From Bacteroidota bacterium (GTDB taxonomy: Bacteria; Bacteroidota; Bacteroidia; B-17B0; Aurantibacillaceae), in contig JACQAK010000013.1 of NCBI GenBank assembly GCA_016194985.1, positions 1 through 64,000 of the forward strand: a DNA stretch of 64,000 nucleotides, in the 5' to 3' direction. The notes under the pieces are model-generated. The model was not told where the DNA came from. It made no database searches and saw only the letters and a list, made by a program, of their open reading frames with translations. The position numbers and the translations under genes are program-made. Below are positions 6,583 through 16,251 of the stretch, piece after piece. Position 1 is the first letter of the stretch, and each line of letters starts with the position of its first letter.

Positions 6583-9025
6583 AAAATAATGGCAAAAATC
6601 CTAACTGGTAATTTTTAATTAAAGGATCGGCATTGATATTTGCCGGATCTGGCGCATAACTGAGCGCCAATACATTTTTTGTGTTCATTAAATTGATCAG
6701 ATCCAGGGCAATTTCATAGTCAGCACGCTTACCGTTGATTTTATAGGCAATTCTTAAGTCTAAACGGTTATATGGATTGAACTGTAAGGTATTTACTTTA
6801 TCATTATCGGCTACCACATCCATGACGGCATTACTGGCTGCCACATCTACCGGTGAATAACGTTTTCCACCTCCATAGGTAAATTTAGAAGACGCATTAA
6901 TGGAGTTCTTTTTCGATTTGCCCAATTCGTATTCAATTCCGGCCAAAACATTCATCATGTATTGCCCGTTAAAATCTGTATTAAAGGTCTTTCCATTACT
7001 GCCTGTATATTTACTATCATATAAACTGGCCGAGTATAAAAAGAAATAATGTTTGCTGAATGTTTTTTCCAGCGTTAACTCCAATCCATAATTATAGCCG
7101 GTTCCTTTGTTTTCCATAGTATAAATAGGAAAGAAACGATTGAAGCTCGCTCCTCTGTTCAATAACGATACACTTGATGGAACCGCATAAACAGGTACAT
7201 TCCAAAGATATTGGTAATAGGCCTCTACTTTGGTTCTGAAATGCTTCGATACCTGAAAATCATAACCCAATACGGCATGCTGGCTTCTGCTAAATCCTAA
7301 ATTTTTATTATCTAGTTGTTTGGTAGGGTTACTATAGGTCTTTCCATCTCTTACCAAACTATCGGGGGCCGCAAAATATAAATAGGTGGCCTGCATCTGA
7401 CTATGCATACCATATGCCAGGCTCAGAGATTGATTCGGTTTGAACTGGTATCTTAAACTTGCTCTTGGCTCTGCCACCCAGCTATTACTTAAGGTTAAGT
7501 ATTGTGCAAATACACCCAGGTTAGTACTCCATTTTTCATTGAATTTATGCACAAATGCAAAATACGGCTGTATCAAATAAAAATCTGACTGTGAATTGAT
7601 ACGTGTTTTGTAAGGCTTATCGTTAATGGCTTGGGCAATGGTATCATAACGCGAATTGATCTTTGCTTCATCATAAAAATTCACATGGAATGCGTTTACA
7701 AAAAAACCTGTTTTAAAACTATTCTTCGGATTTATTTTATGTTTGATATACCACGCCAGTGTTGTTTTCCCTTCATAAAAATTATAGCCCAGGATCTTTG
7801 GTAAGGTATCATTAGGGATAAAATTCTTATCTCTCAAAATTAAATAGTGTTGTACATTCAAGCCCTGGGCGCTATAGGCTAAAGATGTTTTCATTAAGGT
7901 GCGGCTATTAAAGGAGTAGCTATGATTTAGAATAGCAACCCCCATGCTCGAATTAAAATACTGATCACGGTTTAAATCGCCATACAACTCTTTGGGTCTT
8001 TCGGTTTGTGTACTTAAAATAATTTTAATAGTACTCATTCCTCCTATTCCACTTAACGAAAATACGCCTGCATGTTTAGTAGGGAAGTTGAATCGAAAAG
8101 CTCCATCCTGATATTGAGGCACAGCACTTGTTCCTAATTTTATATTTAATCCGGATAACATTTTAAGTGTGGAATAGCGGTAATTAATGAAATAGCTACT
8201 TCCTTTTTCTTTATTAATAGGGCCTTCCAGCGAAAGCTCTGTTCCTAATAAACCAAACTGAAAGGTGCGTTCATGTTTTTTATTATTTCCGTTTCGCATT
8301 TTTAAATCAAACACACCCCCTAAAGCATTACCGTAATTGGCCGGAAAAGCACCGGTGTAAAATTCGGAATTTGCTAAATATTTATTATTGATGATGGCTG
8401 TTGGCCCGCCTGCCGAACCTGCCACGGCAAAGTGATTAGGATTAGGAATATCGATCTCTTCTAAACGCCATAACAAACCTGCCGGCGAATTTCCACGTAC
8501 AACTATATCATTACGACTATCGTTAGTGCCCTGAACTCCGGCAAAATTAGAGGCCATACGGGCAGGATCCTGACGGGAACCGGGGTAACGTTCTGTTTCT
8601 TCGATACTGAATGTTTTCACATTCACGGCCTGCATATCCGTTACTACGTCTTTGCTATCATCTGCATTTACAACCACTTCATCCATTTGCACCAGGGATT
8701 CTTCCAATTCGATTGTTAAAAATGTTTCTTTACCAGAAGACACAATAATGTCGCTTAAGGGAACCGTATTGTATCCAAAAAGGCTCGCCACAAAGGAGCG
8801 ACGACCTACAGCAATTCCTTCCAATGTAAAATTACCATTGGCATCTGTGGTGGCAATATGTTTCTTAGTAGAGTCGTTTTTTAAACGAATGACAACACCC
8901 GGTAAGGGTACGGAAGATACTTTATCTATTACCTGACCTCTTACTGTTTGCGTATATAACGATTGGGAATCCAGGCTTAAAGAACATAGTATTCCTAAAT
9001 AAAAGAGTATAATCCATCTTATCAT
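6563..9025 (-). CDS. TonB-dependent receptor with CarboxypepD_reg domain
   Basis: This 820-aa outer-membrane receptor has a signal peptide (about 1-20) and an N-terminal CarboxypepD_reg-like Ig domain (about 28-110, VRGQVIDKVSSVPLPGVVIR). A plug domain follows from about 115 to 245 (RYPGSRQDPARMASNFAGVQ, then NDIVVRGNSPAGLLWRLEEI), and then a large beta-barrel ending FYVKVDF. Members import siderophores, vitamins or glycans using TonB-ExbBD energy. The ligand is not evident, since no SusD partner is adjacent, so a SusC-type glycan role is unlikely. It sits in a leftward operon between the 262-aa secreted protein and the DUF481-like barrel. Confidence 0.92.
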   Translation of the reverse strand: MIRWIILFYLGILCSLSLDSQSLYTQTVRGQVIDKVSSVPLPGVVIRLKNDSTKKHIATTDANGNFTLEGIAVGRRSFVASLFGYNTVPLSDIIVSSGKETFLTIELEESLVQMDEVVVNADDSKDVVTDMQAVNVKTFSIEETERYPGSRQDPARMASNFAGVQGTNDSRNDIVVRGNSPAGLLWRLEEIDIPNPNHFAVAGSAGGPTAIINNKYLANSEFYTGAFPANYGNALGGVFDLKMRNGNNKKHERTFQFGLLGTELSLEGPINKEKGSSYFINYRYSTLKMLSGLNIKLGTSAVPQYQDGAFRFNFPTKHAGVFSLSGIGGMSTIKIILSTQTERPKELYGDLNRDQYFNSSMGVAILNHSYSFNSRTLMKTSLAYSAQGLNVQHYLILRDKNFIPNDTLPKILGYNFYEGKTTLAWYIKHKINPKNSFKTGFFVNAFHVNFYDEAKINSRYDTIAQAINDKPYKTRINSQSDFYLIQPYFAFVHKFNEKWSTNLGVFAQYLTLSNSWVAEPRASLRYQFKPNQSLSLAYGMHSQMQATYLYFAAPDSLVRDGKTYSNPTKQLDNKNLGFSRSQHAVLGYDFQVSKHFRTKVEAYYQYLWNVPVYAVPSSVSLLNRGASFNRFFPIYTMENKGTGYNYGLELTLEKTFSKHYFFLYSASLYDSKYTGSNGKTFNTDFNGQYMMNVLAGIEYELGKSKKNSINASSKFTYGGGKRYSPVDVAASNAVMDVVADNDKVNTLQFNPYNRLDLRIAYKINGKRADYEIALDLINLMNTKNVLALSYAPDPANINADPLIKNYQLGFLPLFYVKVDF

Positions 9026-9062
9026 CCTTTAAAAATACTAATTTTTAGAAACTAATTGCAAA

Positions 9063-9851
9063 TTAGTCAACCACCAGAGAATCTTTATAAACCTTGTAGA
9101 ATTTTTCGTTTTGCCAGAATACATTTTTAATGAGCGTATCCGGAAATTGTTTTTCGATGGTATTAAAACTTTGTGCCTGGTATTGTTTCAGGGTGTTGTT
9201 TTCATAATAAAACACATCGCCATTCACGATCTTAAACGTTTTCAGATTTTTTAAAGGAATGGTTTTGTAAAATGTGCCATAAATATCAAATACTAAGATG
9301 CCTTCATTGGGGCAATTCAGATACAAATAATTATTATGTTCTTTCATAAAATTAGGTTTGATATTCACATCTAAAATACGTTTGATATTCCCCGTTTTGA
9401 CGATGGGTTTCAATTCTGCATCAAAACGCAGTAATTCATTATTTTGTTTATCATATATCCAAAAACTATTATTGGCAGACGAACATACCTGGCTGGTTTG
9501 TTCGTAGCCAAGGGTTTCGAGAGAGATCATCGAACTTGTTTCGGTAAGCTGATCATCCAAAAACATGATCTGTTGAAAATCTCTGTAATACACCAGAATT
9601 TTCAAGGGGTTAGAGGGGTCTACGAAATCGATCTTGCCATATCTTTTGGTGCTGAATTTTTTTTGCAACCCGCCAAGGGCATTGTATTTAACTATTTCGA
9701 GGTCATTGATGGTGTAAATATTACCAAAGCCGTCAATTTCGACATGACAGTCTTTATTAGAGAATTTAATATGCAAAGGTTCATCGCCTGCTTGAAATAC
9801 AAACGAGCAGCCAATAATAAAACAAATAGCTATAATAGCATGAAACTTCAA
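9063..9851 (-). CDS. Secreted beta-propeller-like hypothetical protein
   Basis: The 262-aa product has a signal peptide (MKFHAIIAICFIIGCSFVFQA) and a run of about 45-residue segments such as CHVEIDGFGNIYTIND, NSFWIYDKQNNELLRFD and NYLYLNCPNEGILVFD. These are the strand patterns of NHL/WD-type beta-propellers, in which each blade reads a position and reports an aromatic residue. No catalytic motif is visible. It lies 37 bp upstream of the TonB-dependent receptor in the same direction and is probably first in that three-gene operon, perhaps as a periplasmic partner. Confidence 0.65.
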   Translation of the reverse strand: MKFHAIIAICFIIGCSFVFQAGDEPLHIKFSNKDCHVEIDGFGNIYTINDLEIVKYNALGGLQKKFSTKRYGKIDFVDPSNPLKILVYYRDFQQIMFLDDQLTETSSMISLETLGYEQTSQVCSSANNSFWIYDKQNNELLRFDAELKPIVKTGNIKRILDVNIKPNFMKEHNNYLYLNCPNEGILVFDIYGTFYKTIPLKNLKTFKIVNGDVFYYENNTLKQYQAQSFNTIEKQFPDTLIKNVFWQNEKFYKVYKDSLVVD

Positions 9852-9904
9852 TGGTAATTTATTTAACGCTAAGATAATTTATAAATTGTGATTTATCTAA
9901 AAAT

Positions 9905-9940
9905 AAAAAAGCCCCTATCTTTCAATAGAGGCTTTCCTTT
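9905..9940 (-). terminator. Terminator of the PfkB kinase gene
   Basis: GCCCCTAT and ATAGAGGC pair (one mismatch) around CTTTCA. On the minus strand the stem is followed by a long T-run, 20-30 bases after the kinase stop codon. Confidence 0.8.
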
Positions 9941-9956
9941 TTAAAATGTGATATTA

Positions 9957-10880
9957 TTATACCAAAGAAATATCAAATTGAACCAGGTCAATGAACTCCT
10001 GTACCCTTTTTGACACATCTTCCTGAGATAAGCCGATCAGGCGCTCTGTTCCAAATTTTTCAACAGTGAAACTTGCCATAGCAGATCCAAAAATGATGGC
10101 GCGTTTCATGTTTTCGAAACTGATATCTTTTGTTTTAGCCAAATACCCGATAAAACCACCTGCAAAACTGTCTCCGGCTCCGGTTGGGTCAAATACATCT
10201 TCTAATGGCAAAGCCGGTGCAAAAAACACTTCTTCTTTATTGAATAATAAAGCGCCGTGTTCACCTTTTTTAATTACTAATACTTTTGGGCCCATGGCCA
10301 GTATCTTTTGAGCTGCTTTTACCAATGAGTATTCCCCGGATAACTGGCGTGCTTCCGAATCATTGATCGTTAACACATCAATTCCTTTAAGGGTTTCCAA
10401 TAATTCAGGCATGGCAATGTCCATCCAGAAATTCATGGTATCCAATACTATTAGTTTTGGGCGTTTAGATAATTGAGATAATACTTTTTGTTGCACGCTG
10501 GGCATTAGGTTTCCCAGCATTAAAAAATCGCAATTTTTATAAGAATCGGGAACAATCGGGTCAAAATCACCCAAAACATTTAATTGAGTATCCAATGTAT
10601 CACGGGAATTCATATCGTTATGGTAGCGTCCGCTCCAAAAAAACGATTTTTCGCCCTGTTTTATCTGTAAACCTTCTAAATTAACTCCCTGGCCTTTAAG
10701 TGTATTCATAAATTCCTGAGGAAAATCGTCGCCAACAACCGATACTAAATTGATTTCATGTGTAAAGTAAGAAGACGCCAAAGCTATGTAACTAGCTGCT
10801 CCACCAACGATTTTATCGGTTTTTCCGAAAGGTGTTTCGATAGCATCAAACGCTACTGTACCTACTACTAAAAGACTCAT
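9957..10880 (-). CDS. PfkB-family carbohydrate/nucleoside kinase
   Basis: The 307-aa protein is a ribokinase-family (PfkB) ATP-dependent sugar or nucleoside kinase. The N-terminal substrate region has VGGAASYIALASSYF near 24-40. Near residue 229 is the PfkB signature DPTGAGDSFAGGF, whose second Asp is the catalytic base and whose GAGD loop is the anion hole. The ATP-site block LVIKKGEHGALL precedes it. The specific substrate is not certain; the bacterial ribokinase/adenosine-kinase branch fits best. The ATG at 10880 is used because the nine extra residues of the longer frame precede the usual LLVVGTVAFD start. It is monocistronic, with its own terminator. Confidence 0.88.
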   Translation of the reverse strand: MSLLVVGTVAFDAIETPFGKTDKIVGGAASYIALASSYFTHEINLVSVVGDDFPQEFMNTLKGQGVNLEGLQIKQGEKSFFWSGRYHNDMNSRDTLDTQLNVLGDFDPIVPDSYKNCDFLMLGNLMPSVQQKVLSQLSKRPKLIVLDTMNFWMDIAMPELLETLKGIDVLTINDSEARQLSGEYSLVKAAQKILAMGPKVLVIKKGEHGALLFNKEEVFFAPALPLEDVFDPTGAGDSFAGGFIGYLAKTKDISFENMKRAIIFGSAMASFTVEKFGTERLIGLSQEDVSKRVQEFIDLVQFDISLV

Positions 10881-10935
10881 ATTAAAAAAGATTAAAAATT
10901 TTGACAAATATATTGTTTATTTACAAAATAGATAT

Positions 10936-10943
10936 TAAATTTG
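10936..10943 (+). promoter_or_regulatory. -7 box of tRNA-Asn
   Basis: TAAATTTG fits TAnnTTTG exactly. A TTG at 10913-10915 lies 20 bases upstream, the spacing expected for the Bacteroidota -33 element. Transcription would begin about 15 bases before the tRNA. Confidence 0.65.
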
Positions 10944-10966
10944 CCCTCCTTTATAAGGAAAAGGAT

Positions 10967-11040
10967 TCCTTCTTAGCTCAGCTGGTTAGAGCACATGACT
11001 GTTAATCATGGGGTCCCTGGTTCGAGCCCAGGAGAGGGAG
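10967..11040 (+). tRNA. tRNA-Asn (anticodon GTT)
   Basis: A complete cloverleaf can be folded: acceptor stem TCCTTCT/AGAGGGA, D-stem GCTC/GAGC, anticodon stem CATGA/TCATG around the loop CTGTTAA (anticodon GTT, Asn), and T-arm CCTGG-TTCGAGC-CCAGG. The discriminator base is G. CCA is not encoded. Confidence 0.96.
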
Positions 11041-11046
11041 CAAAAA

Positions 11047-11071
11047 GCCACCAATGTCGGGTGGCTTTTTT
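11047..11071 (+). terminator. Terminator of tRNA-Asn
   Basis: GCCACC pairs with GGTGGC across AATGTCG and is followed by six or more T residues, starting 6 bases after the tRNA. Confidence 0.9.
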
Positions 11072-11322
11072 ATTTAGTGTTATATCGTTTACTTAGTACA
11101 ATACTACTTCGCTAAGTTTATTTATGAGTGGTTTTAACTATTATTCAAGAATTAAAAGAGCAGCGACTCTATCAAAATATAAATTCACATATACGTACAA
11201 TAAACTTATGCGATAGATCAACCGGTGGTAATTATTTTGATTGACTTCAAGTAACGCTAGTTTTTTATTTTGTATATTTTATTGCTGTTGATTTAATGCT
11301 AATTTTACAACTGCTTTTATCA

Positions 11323-11394
11323 GCCCACGTAGTTCAACGGATAGAATAGTCGTTTCCTAAACGATTGATCCAAGTTCGATTCTTGGCGAGGGCA
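11323..11394 (+). tRNA. tRNA-Arg (anticodon CCT)
   Basis: The fold has acceptor GCCCACG/CGAGGGC, D-arm GTTC/GAAT, anticodon stem GTCGT/ACGAT with loop TTCCTAA (anticodon CCT, Arg for AGG codons), and T-arm CCAAG-TTCGATT-CTTGG. The discriminator is A. One oddity is an A-A mismatch at acceptor position 5:68, plus a G-U closing pair in the anticodon stem. The T-arm and D-arm are sound, so it is probably functional. Confidence 0.9.
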
Positions 11395-11399
11395 CTTGA

Positions 11400-11430
11400 C
11401 TCCAAATAAAAACTTTATTTGGAGTTTTTT
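11400..11430 (+). terminator. Terminator of tRNA-Arg
   Basis: CTCCAAATAAA (11400-11410) pairs perfectly with TTTATTTGGAG (11414-11424) and is followed by six T residues. Confidence 0.9.
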
Positions 11431-11538
11431 ATTGACTATTTTATCTGCAACTAATTATTATTACTGGACTTAGTTTGTCTAAGCAAAAACGAGTAACATT
11501 AAAATCGTACAGAAAAAGTTATATATTTATAATTCATT

Positions 11539-13875
11539 TTGCCGAAAATCAATCTATATTCTTTGTGTTGCATAAGATCATTTGTGATCATGTGCTTTAG
11601 TATTAGCTTTACCCTAACAGCACAAATAAAGGCAGATTCCACTACCTTCATCAATAAAATACCGGATAGCTATCATCAGGAATTAAATAAATCGAACATA
11701 GATTCTTTAAAAAGTAACTATCATCTAAAAGGCAATTTTGATTCTTCTTTGGTGAAAGCTAAAATAAGTTTAAACGAAAACTTCAATTTCAAAAAAGACT
11801 CTACTATTAAAGATTCTCTCAAAAACCTTGTAAAAGAAAAAATCAATGTGAAGAAAAAAGATTTTGGGATTCATGGTGTACTATCAAATCAATTTGATTA
11901 TGGAACTGTTCCTTATTATATTCCCAATGCCCACACTCCAACAGGTTTATTCAAGTCTCAGGGTGATCTGAAACTTTCGGCAAAAAAGATTCCTTTCCTT
12001 TTTAATTATTTTTACATGAATCCTGCTAATTTGCTGGGAATTCAAAATTATTACACACTTAAATTTGATTACGAAACCTATCAGGAAAATTTACGAAATG
12101 AAGTGGCGGAAAAAAAAGCCGGATATTTATCAAAATTAAAAGAAGCCGAACATTTAAAACAGCAGTACGAACAAAAACTTGGCTATTATGAAGCTATTAA
12201 TGCTCAGGAACCTATAAAGTTAAATGCTCCAAACATTGAAGACTACAAACCCGCTATCGACACAAGTGGCTTTGCTTCCAAAAATCCGTACAAAGATTCA
12301 TTATCTGTTCCATACTCAAAAATTGATACTGCCGGCTATAAAAATGCCTATAAAGATAGTTTGAATGCCAGATTAGCAAACGACTCCAATTATAAAAAAA
12401 TAGCCGAGTATAAAGAAAAAATCGAGCAATATGAATCCCAAATAAAAGAATATGACCAAAAGATCAAATTATTAAATGATCCAAAACAGCTAAGCTCTAT
12501 TGATAATCCTTATATCAGCAAAGTGAAAAATTTTTTAGGGAATATTAAGCGTTTTGAGATAGGGATGTGTTATCCTAACTACTCCACTTTTTTGGTCAAT
12601 AATCTAACTCTAAAGGGCATAAATACTGAATATGCCACCTCAAATTACTTTGTGAATTTAACTTATGGCAAAACCATTAACAATTTATTGGGACAGCCAC
12701 AAACCAATAATTCTATTATAAATTCATTTCAGCAGTCCGCCAGCTTTTTCGATTTAAGTAAAAATCAGGATGCAAGGAAAATACTTACCGGTAAAATTGG
12801 TCTTGGCAATAAATCCACATCATATATTGCCTTCGGTGCATTATATGGCGTTGGTAAACAAAATTATTTTAACACTGCAAGCGGTAAAGAAACCAATTTA
12901 GTTTATGAATTAGATGGTAAAACTACAATAAAAGGGTATGTACTTTCTGCCTCATATGCAAAATCGTTTATTAATCAAGCAGGTACTGACCAAAATACCG
13001 AACCCTTATCCAAAACGCGAAACAATGCGTTGCAGCTTAGGTTTTCAGGAGTAATCCCTTTTTTAAAAACTAAATTCAATCTGGGTTATCGAATGGTGGA
13101 TCCTTTTTTTAAAAGCTATGGAGTTGGGTTTATAAGAACAGACAATATTCGCTACGAGGCTAAACTGGAACAGGCTATTTCGTCAAAATTTAAAGTAGGA
13201 GTTAATTACAGAAGAGATGAGGATAATCTATTAAATCGTTATGGGTTCAAATCCAGTTTAAATTATATTTCCACCAGTGTTAAGCTTAAGCTATTTAGAA
13301 AACGACTTGATATTAATCTTATATATACGCCGATTATTCAAAAAATCAAAAATCTAACTACCAAAAGCGTATATATTAATAAGAGTGATATGAAAAATGT
13401 TGTTATTTCTTATAGTCCAAAATTTAAAAAAGTAGTTACCACACTAACAGGAATGTATAGCCAATACTCAATTTATGACAGCCTTTCTATTCGGAATCTT
13501 GAGAACTTTAACCTTGGAATTGTAAATGTATTTCGGAATTCATTCAAAATAGGTGCTAATTCCAGCTTCTATAACTCGAACGTGAATGACAGTATGTCGT
13601 CGAGCCCAAAAACAATATTAAGTAGCCTAGAAGTAGGTTATAGTTTTAAGAAAATAATAAATACGTCTCTACGGGTTAAACATTCTTATAATTTAACCAA
13701 TAAAACCAACCAATATGGATTAGGATTTAATGTGGATATGCCATTAAATAAGTTCTTTTCTATCGAATTACATGCTGAAAAGTTAATTGTTGGTGATTTT
13801 TATAACAGCTTGAATATTTCGAGCATAGACCGTTTTCCGTACTACGGATACGTGAAATTTAACGTCAAACTGTAA
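11539..13875 (+). CDS. Outer-membrane beta-barrel protein with periplasmic coiled coil, RHS-operon leader gene
   Basis: The 778-aa product begins at TTG (11539) with a signal peptide (about residues 1-29, ending FTLTAQ). Residues about 185-300 are strongly charged and helical (LKEAEHLKQQYEQKLGYY, YKEKIEQYESQIKEYDQKI), a likely coiled coil. The second half is amphipathic beta strands with repeated FKVGVNYR, RFSGVIPF and IKLKLF-type segments and ends YVKFNVKL, as in outer-membrane barrels. I do not recognise a named family. Being first in the 29-kb operon with giant YD/RHS proteins, it is a plausible export or anchoring component for them. That role is inference from position. Confidence 0.75.
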   Translation: MPKINLYSLCCIRSFVIMCFSISFTLTAQIKADSTTFINKIPDSYHQELNKSNIDSLKSNYHLKGNFDSSLVKAKISLNENFNFKKDSTIKDSLKNLVKEKINVKKKDFGIHGVLSNQFDYGTVPYYIPNAHTPTGLFKSQGDLKLSAKKIPFLFNYFYMNPANLLGIQNYYTLKFDYETYQENLRNEVAEKKAGYLSKLKEAEHLKQQYEQKLGYYEAINAQEPIKLNAPNIEDYKPAIDTSGFASKNPYKDSLSVPYSKIDTAGYKNAYKDSLNARLANDSNYKKIAEYKEKIEQYESQIKEYDQKIKLLNDPKQLSSIDNPYISKVKNFLGNIKRFEIGMCYPNYSTFLVNNLTLKGINTEYATSNYFVNLTYGKTINNLLGQPQTNNSIINSFQQSASFFDLSKNQDARKILTGKIGLGNKSTSYIAFGALYGVGKQNYFNTASGKETNLVYELDGKTTIKGYVLSASYAKSFINQAGTDQNTEPLSKTRNNALQLRFSGVIPFLKTKFNLGYRMVDPFFKSYGVGFIRTDNIRYEAKLEQAISSKFKVGVNYRRDEDNLLNRYGFKSSLNYISTSVKLKLFRKRLDINLIYTPIIQKIKNLTTKSVYINKSDMKNVVISYSPKFKKVVTTLTGMYSQYSIYDSLSIRNLENFNLGIVNVFRNSFKIGANSSFYNSNVNDSMSSSPKTILSSLEVGYSFKKIINTSLRVKHSYNLTNKTNQYGLGFNVDMPLNKFFSIELHAEKLIVGDFYNSLNISSIDRFPYYGYVKFNVKL

Positions 13876-13943
13876 AAATTAATGATTTTTTAATTGGAAC
13901 TTTCTTTTTTTATTATACATTTGGTAAATAATAAAAATAATTT

Positions 13944-15047
13944 ATGTTAAAAAATTTTTCATTTGGAGTAATTTTTTTACTGTTTTTCGCCCCTCATTTA
14001 AAAGCACAGGTAAATATTGTTAACTCACTATTTAATGCATATAATGTCAGCTCTGATGCCTTGTTATTCTCTAACATTATGAATTTGGGCGAAGAAGAAG
14101 ATGTTTATCTTGAGGCTACCTTGTTTAATGGGTTAAATATGCCTGTTCTTCATGTTTTATCCTCTCCTTTTAAATTGAAAAAAGGACTAAATAATACAGC
14201 TCAAATGGGAATAGCTGTAAAATCAAGTGAGTATACTACTGGTAATGATGCTCAATATATAAAAACAGCCCATCAGCTACCTTCAGGCAAATTCAGATAT
14301 TGTTTAGTAGTAAAATCAACATCAGGAGCTATCGAAGGTGATGACTTATGTGAAGAGTTTGAAAATGAGGCAACGTCTTTTTTATTTTTGGTAAGCCCTT
14401 CTGATAAAGATACTATTGAAAATAAAAACCCCATCCTTATCTGGAATCATAGCGACCCATTTACCTTACTGCAACAAGGAGAAATGTACAGACTTATTTT
14501 AGTTGAACTAAAAGATGACCAAAGCGCTGACGCTGGTATCAATGTAAATTCTCCTGTTTTAATGAGTAATTTTTTAACGAGACATGATATCCAATATCCA
14601 TTTGATGCTCCTGCATTAAAAGAGGGAAACCGATACGGATGGCAGGTTCAAAAAATAATAAATAATGTGGTTGTTAACAAAACCGAAGCTTGGGAATTTG
14701 TTATGAAACCATTGCCTTTAGATTATTCTTATAAATATATAAAGCTAAAAGAATCTGTAGATGCCTCATTCATAACTATAAGATCTAATACGCTTTACTT
14801 TAGAATTGATGAAGTTTATAACACAGTTTCATTAAAATTAAATATTTATGACGAAAAGAATCATAAAATACAACCAAAAGTTACTAATGAAATTCGAAGC
14901 AAAACAAAAGGAGATAATCTTAAAACGATAGGATATAATGCTTACGAGCTTGATTTATTGGACTATAATTTAAGTAAAGGTTTCTATGTTTTAGAAGTCA
15001 TTAATCAAAAAAACAATAAATCCTATTTGAAATTTTATGTTGAATAA
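13944..15047 (+). CDS. Secreted Ig/FN3-like hypothetical protein
   Basis: The 367-aa product has a signal peptide (FGVIFLLFFAPHLKAQ). It is then beta-rich, with one segment (about 150-235) resembling a fibronectin/Ig-like module: FLVSPSDKDTIENKNPILIW, then YGWQVQKI. This pattern is common in Bacteroidota surface-protein operons. It ends KSYLKFYVE. Its stop overlaps the start of the OmpH-like gene by 11 bp, showing operon coupling. No enzyme motif is seen. Confidence 0.7.
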   Translation: MLKNFSFGVIFLLFFAPHLKAQVNIVNSLFNAYNVSSDALLFSNIMNLGEEEDVYLEATLFNGLNMPVLHVLSSPFKLKKGLNNTAQMGIAVKSSEYTTGNDAQYIKTAHQLPSGKFRYCLVVKSTSGAIEGDDLCEEFENEATSFLFLVSPSDKDTIENKNPILIWNHSDPFTLLQQGEMYRLILVELKDDQSADAGINVNSPVLMSNFLTRHDIQYPFDAPALKEGNRYGWQVQKIINNVVVNKTEAWEFVMKPLPLDYSYKYIKLKESVDASFITIRSNTLYFRIDEVYNTVSLKLNIYDEKNHKIQPKVTNEIRSKTKGDNLKTIGYNAYELDLLDYNLSKGFYVLEVINQKNNKSYLKFYVE

Positions 15048-15570
15048 TCGCAAGGTCGTTGGGACAATTTTAGCTTTAGTAACCGTTATAAGTATTAGTG
15101 CTTTTATTTATTCTTTTAAATCTTCTCAAAAAACAGCTTATGTAAATATTACAGAAGTATTTAATCAGTTTGATTTAAAAAAACAAATGGAAAAAAAATA
15201 TTTAGCAACCAAGCTATCCAGAGATAGAATTTTAGATAGTTTAAAATTTAATCTTCAGGCTATCAGCAACCGCTTAAATACACCCGGCTACAAAAATGAT
15301 ACATTAATCAGTTATTTTAATCTAAAAAAAGACGAGTTCTATCAAAAAAGCAACATTTTTGAAAACGATAATTTAAATTATTCCAAGCAGCTTGACAGTG
15401 AGGTGTTATCGCAGCTCAATCAATACATCAAGGATTATGGAAAAGAAAACAGATACGATTATATTTTCGGGACAGATGGTAACGGTTCAATTATGTATGC
15501 TATCGAGAAAAGAGACATTACAAAGGATGTAGTAGATTATATTAATTTAAAGTATAAAGGGGTTAAGTAA
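15037..15570 (+). CDS. OmpH/Skp-family periplasmic chaperone-like protein
   Basis: The 177-aa product has an N-terminal membrane/signal segment (VGTILALVTVISISAFIYSF). The OmpH pattern follows: AYVNITEVFNQF, a long central helical hairpin, and the C-terminal YDYIFGTDGNGSIMYA block, after which comes DITKDVVDYINLKYKG. Skp/OmpH proteins are jaw-shaped trimeric chaperones that hold outer-membrane barrels in the periplasm. This copy is inside the RHS operon, so it may be dedicated to the barrel at 11539 or to the exported giants. The signal segment lacks a clear cleavage site, so it may stay membrane-tethered. Confidence 0.82.
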   Translation: MLNNRKVVGTILALVTVISISAFIYSFKSSQKTAYVNITEVFNQFDLKKQMEKKYLATKLSRDRILDSLKFNLQAISNRLNTPGYKNDTLISYFNLKKDEFYQKSNIFENDNLNYSKQLDSEVLSQLNQYIKDYGKENRYDYIFGTDGNGSIMYAIEKRDITKDVVDYINLKYKGVK

Positions 15571-16251
15571 ATGAAACTTACTGGTATAGTTTTATTTTGG
15601 TTTCTACTAACATTTAGTAGTTGCTCTAAAACTCCTGTTAATACTACAGATAACGATTTGTATCTGTCGGATATTCCTCCCAATAATATTGAACTAAAAG
15701 AGGAAACATTAACACCAGCAGATTATATGAGTTGGATTAATGATCCAACTCATAACCTTAAAAGATCAAAAAAAATCAGCGAATTCGATTTTACTCTTTT
15801 TAGCAAGCCTGTAGATTATCTTATTAGTTTGGATCAAAAAACAGAAACTATTGATCGGAACAAATACAGCGAGCTGAAGAAAGAATTTGGGAATTTATTA
15901 TACTTTGATTTTAAAATAGAAGTTCATGATATACCTACCGAGTTATTGAAATACAAAGTTAGTGGTGAAGCCGAGTACCAAAGAAGGGTTACCTATTTTG
16001 CTTACGAAATGCAAAAAGATTTTTTTCTGGTAGACCATTTCGATACTATTCCTTGTGTTATGTTTCATTATGAAAGAACCTATGATATTGTTCCATATGT
16101 TAAAGTATTATTGGGATTTAATCCTTTAAAAAATAATACAGAAAATACATTTGAATTCATTTATCAGGATCGTGTATTCAATAATGGACCTATAAAATTT
16201 ACAATTCGAAAAACAGATTTAGAAAATATTCCAAAACTTAAAACAGTATGA
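15571..16251 (+). CDS. Lipoprotein of unknown function
   Basis: The 226-aa protein starts immediately after the previous stop. It has a lipoprotein signal peptide with lipobox FSSC (Cys18). The mature chain is mixed alpha/beta with no motif I recognise. Its last codons overlap the start of the 1829-aa RHS-type gene in an ATGA junction, so it belongs to the same translation-coupled operon. Confidence 0.72.
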   Translation: MKLTGIVLFWFLLTFSSCSKTPVNTTDNDLYLSDIPPNNIELKEETLTPADYMSWINDPTHNLKRSKKISEFDFTLFSKPVDYLISLDQKTETIDRNKYSELKKEFGNLLYFDFKIEVHDIPTELLKYKVSGEAEYQRRVTYFAYEMQKDFFLVDHFDTIPCVMFHYERTYDIVPYVKVLLGFNPLKNNTENTFEFIYQDRVFNNGPIKFTIRKTDLENIPKLKTV

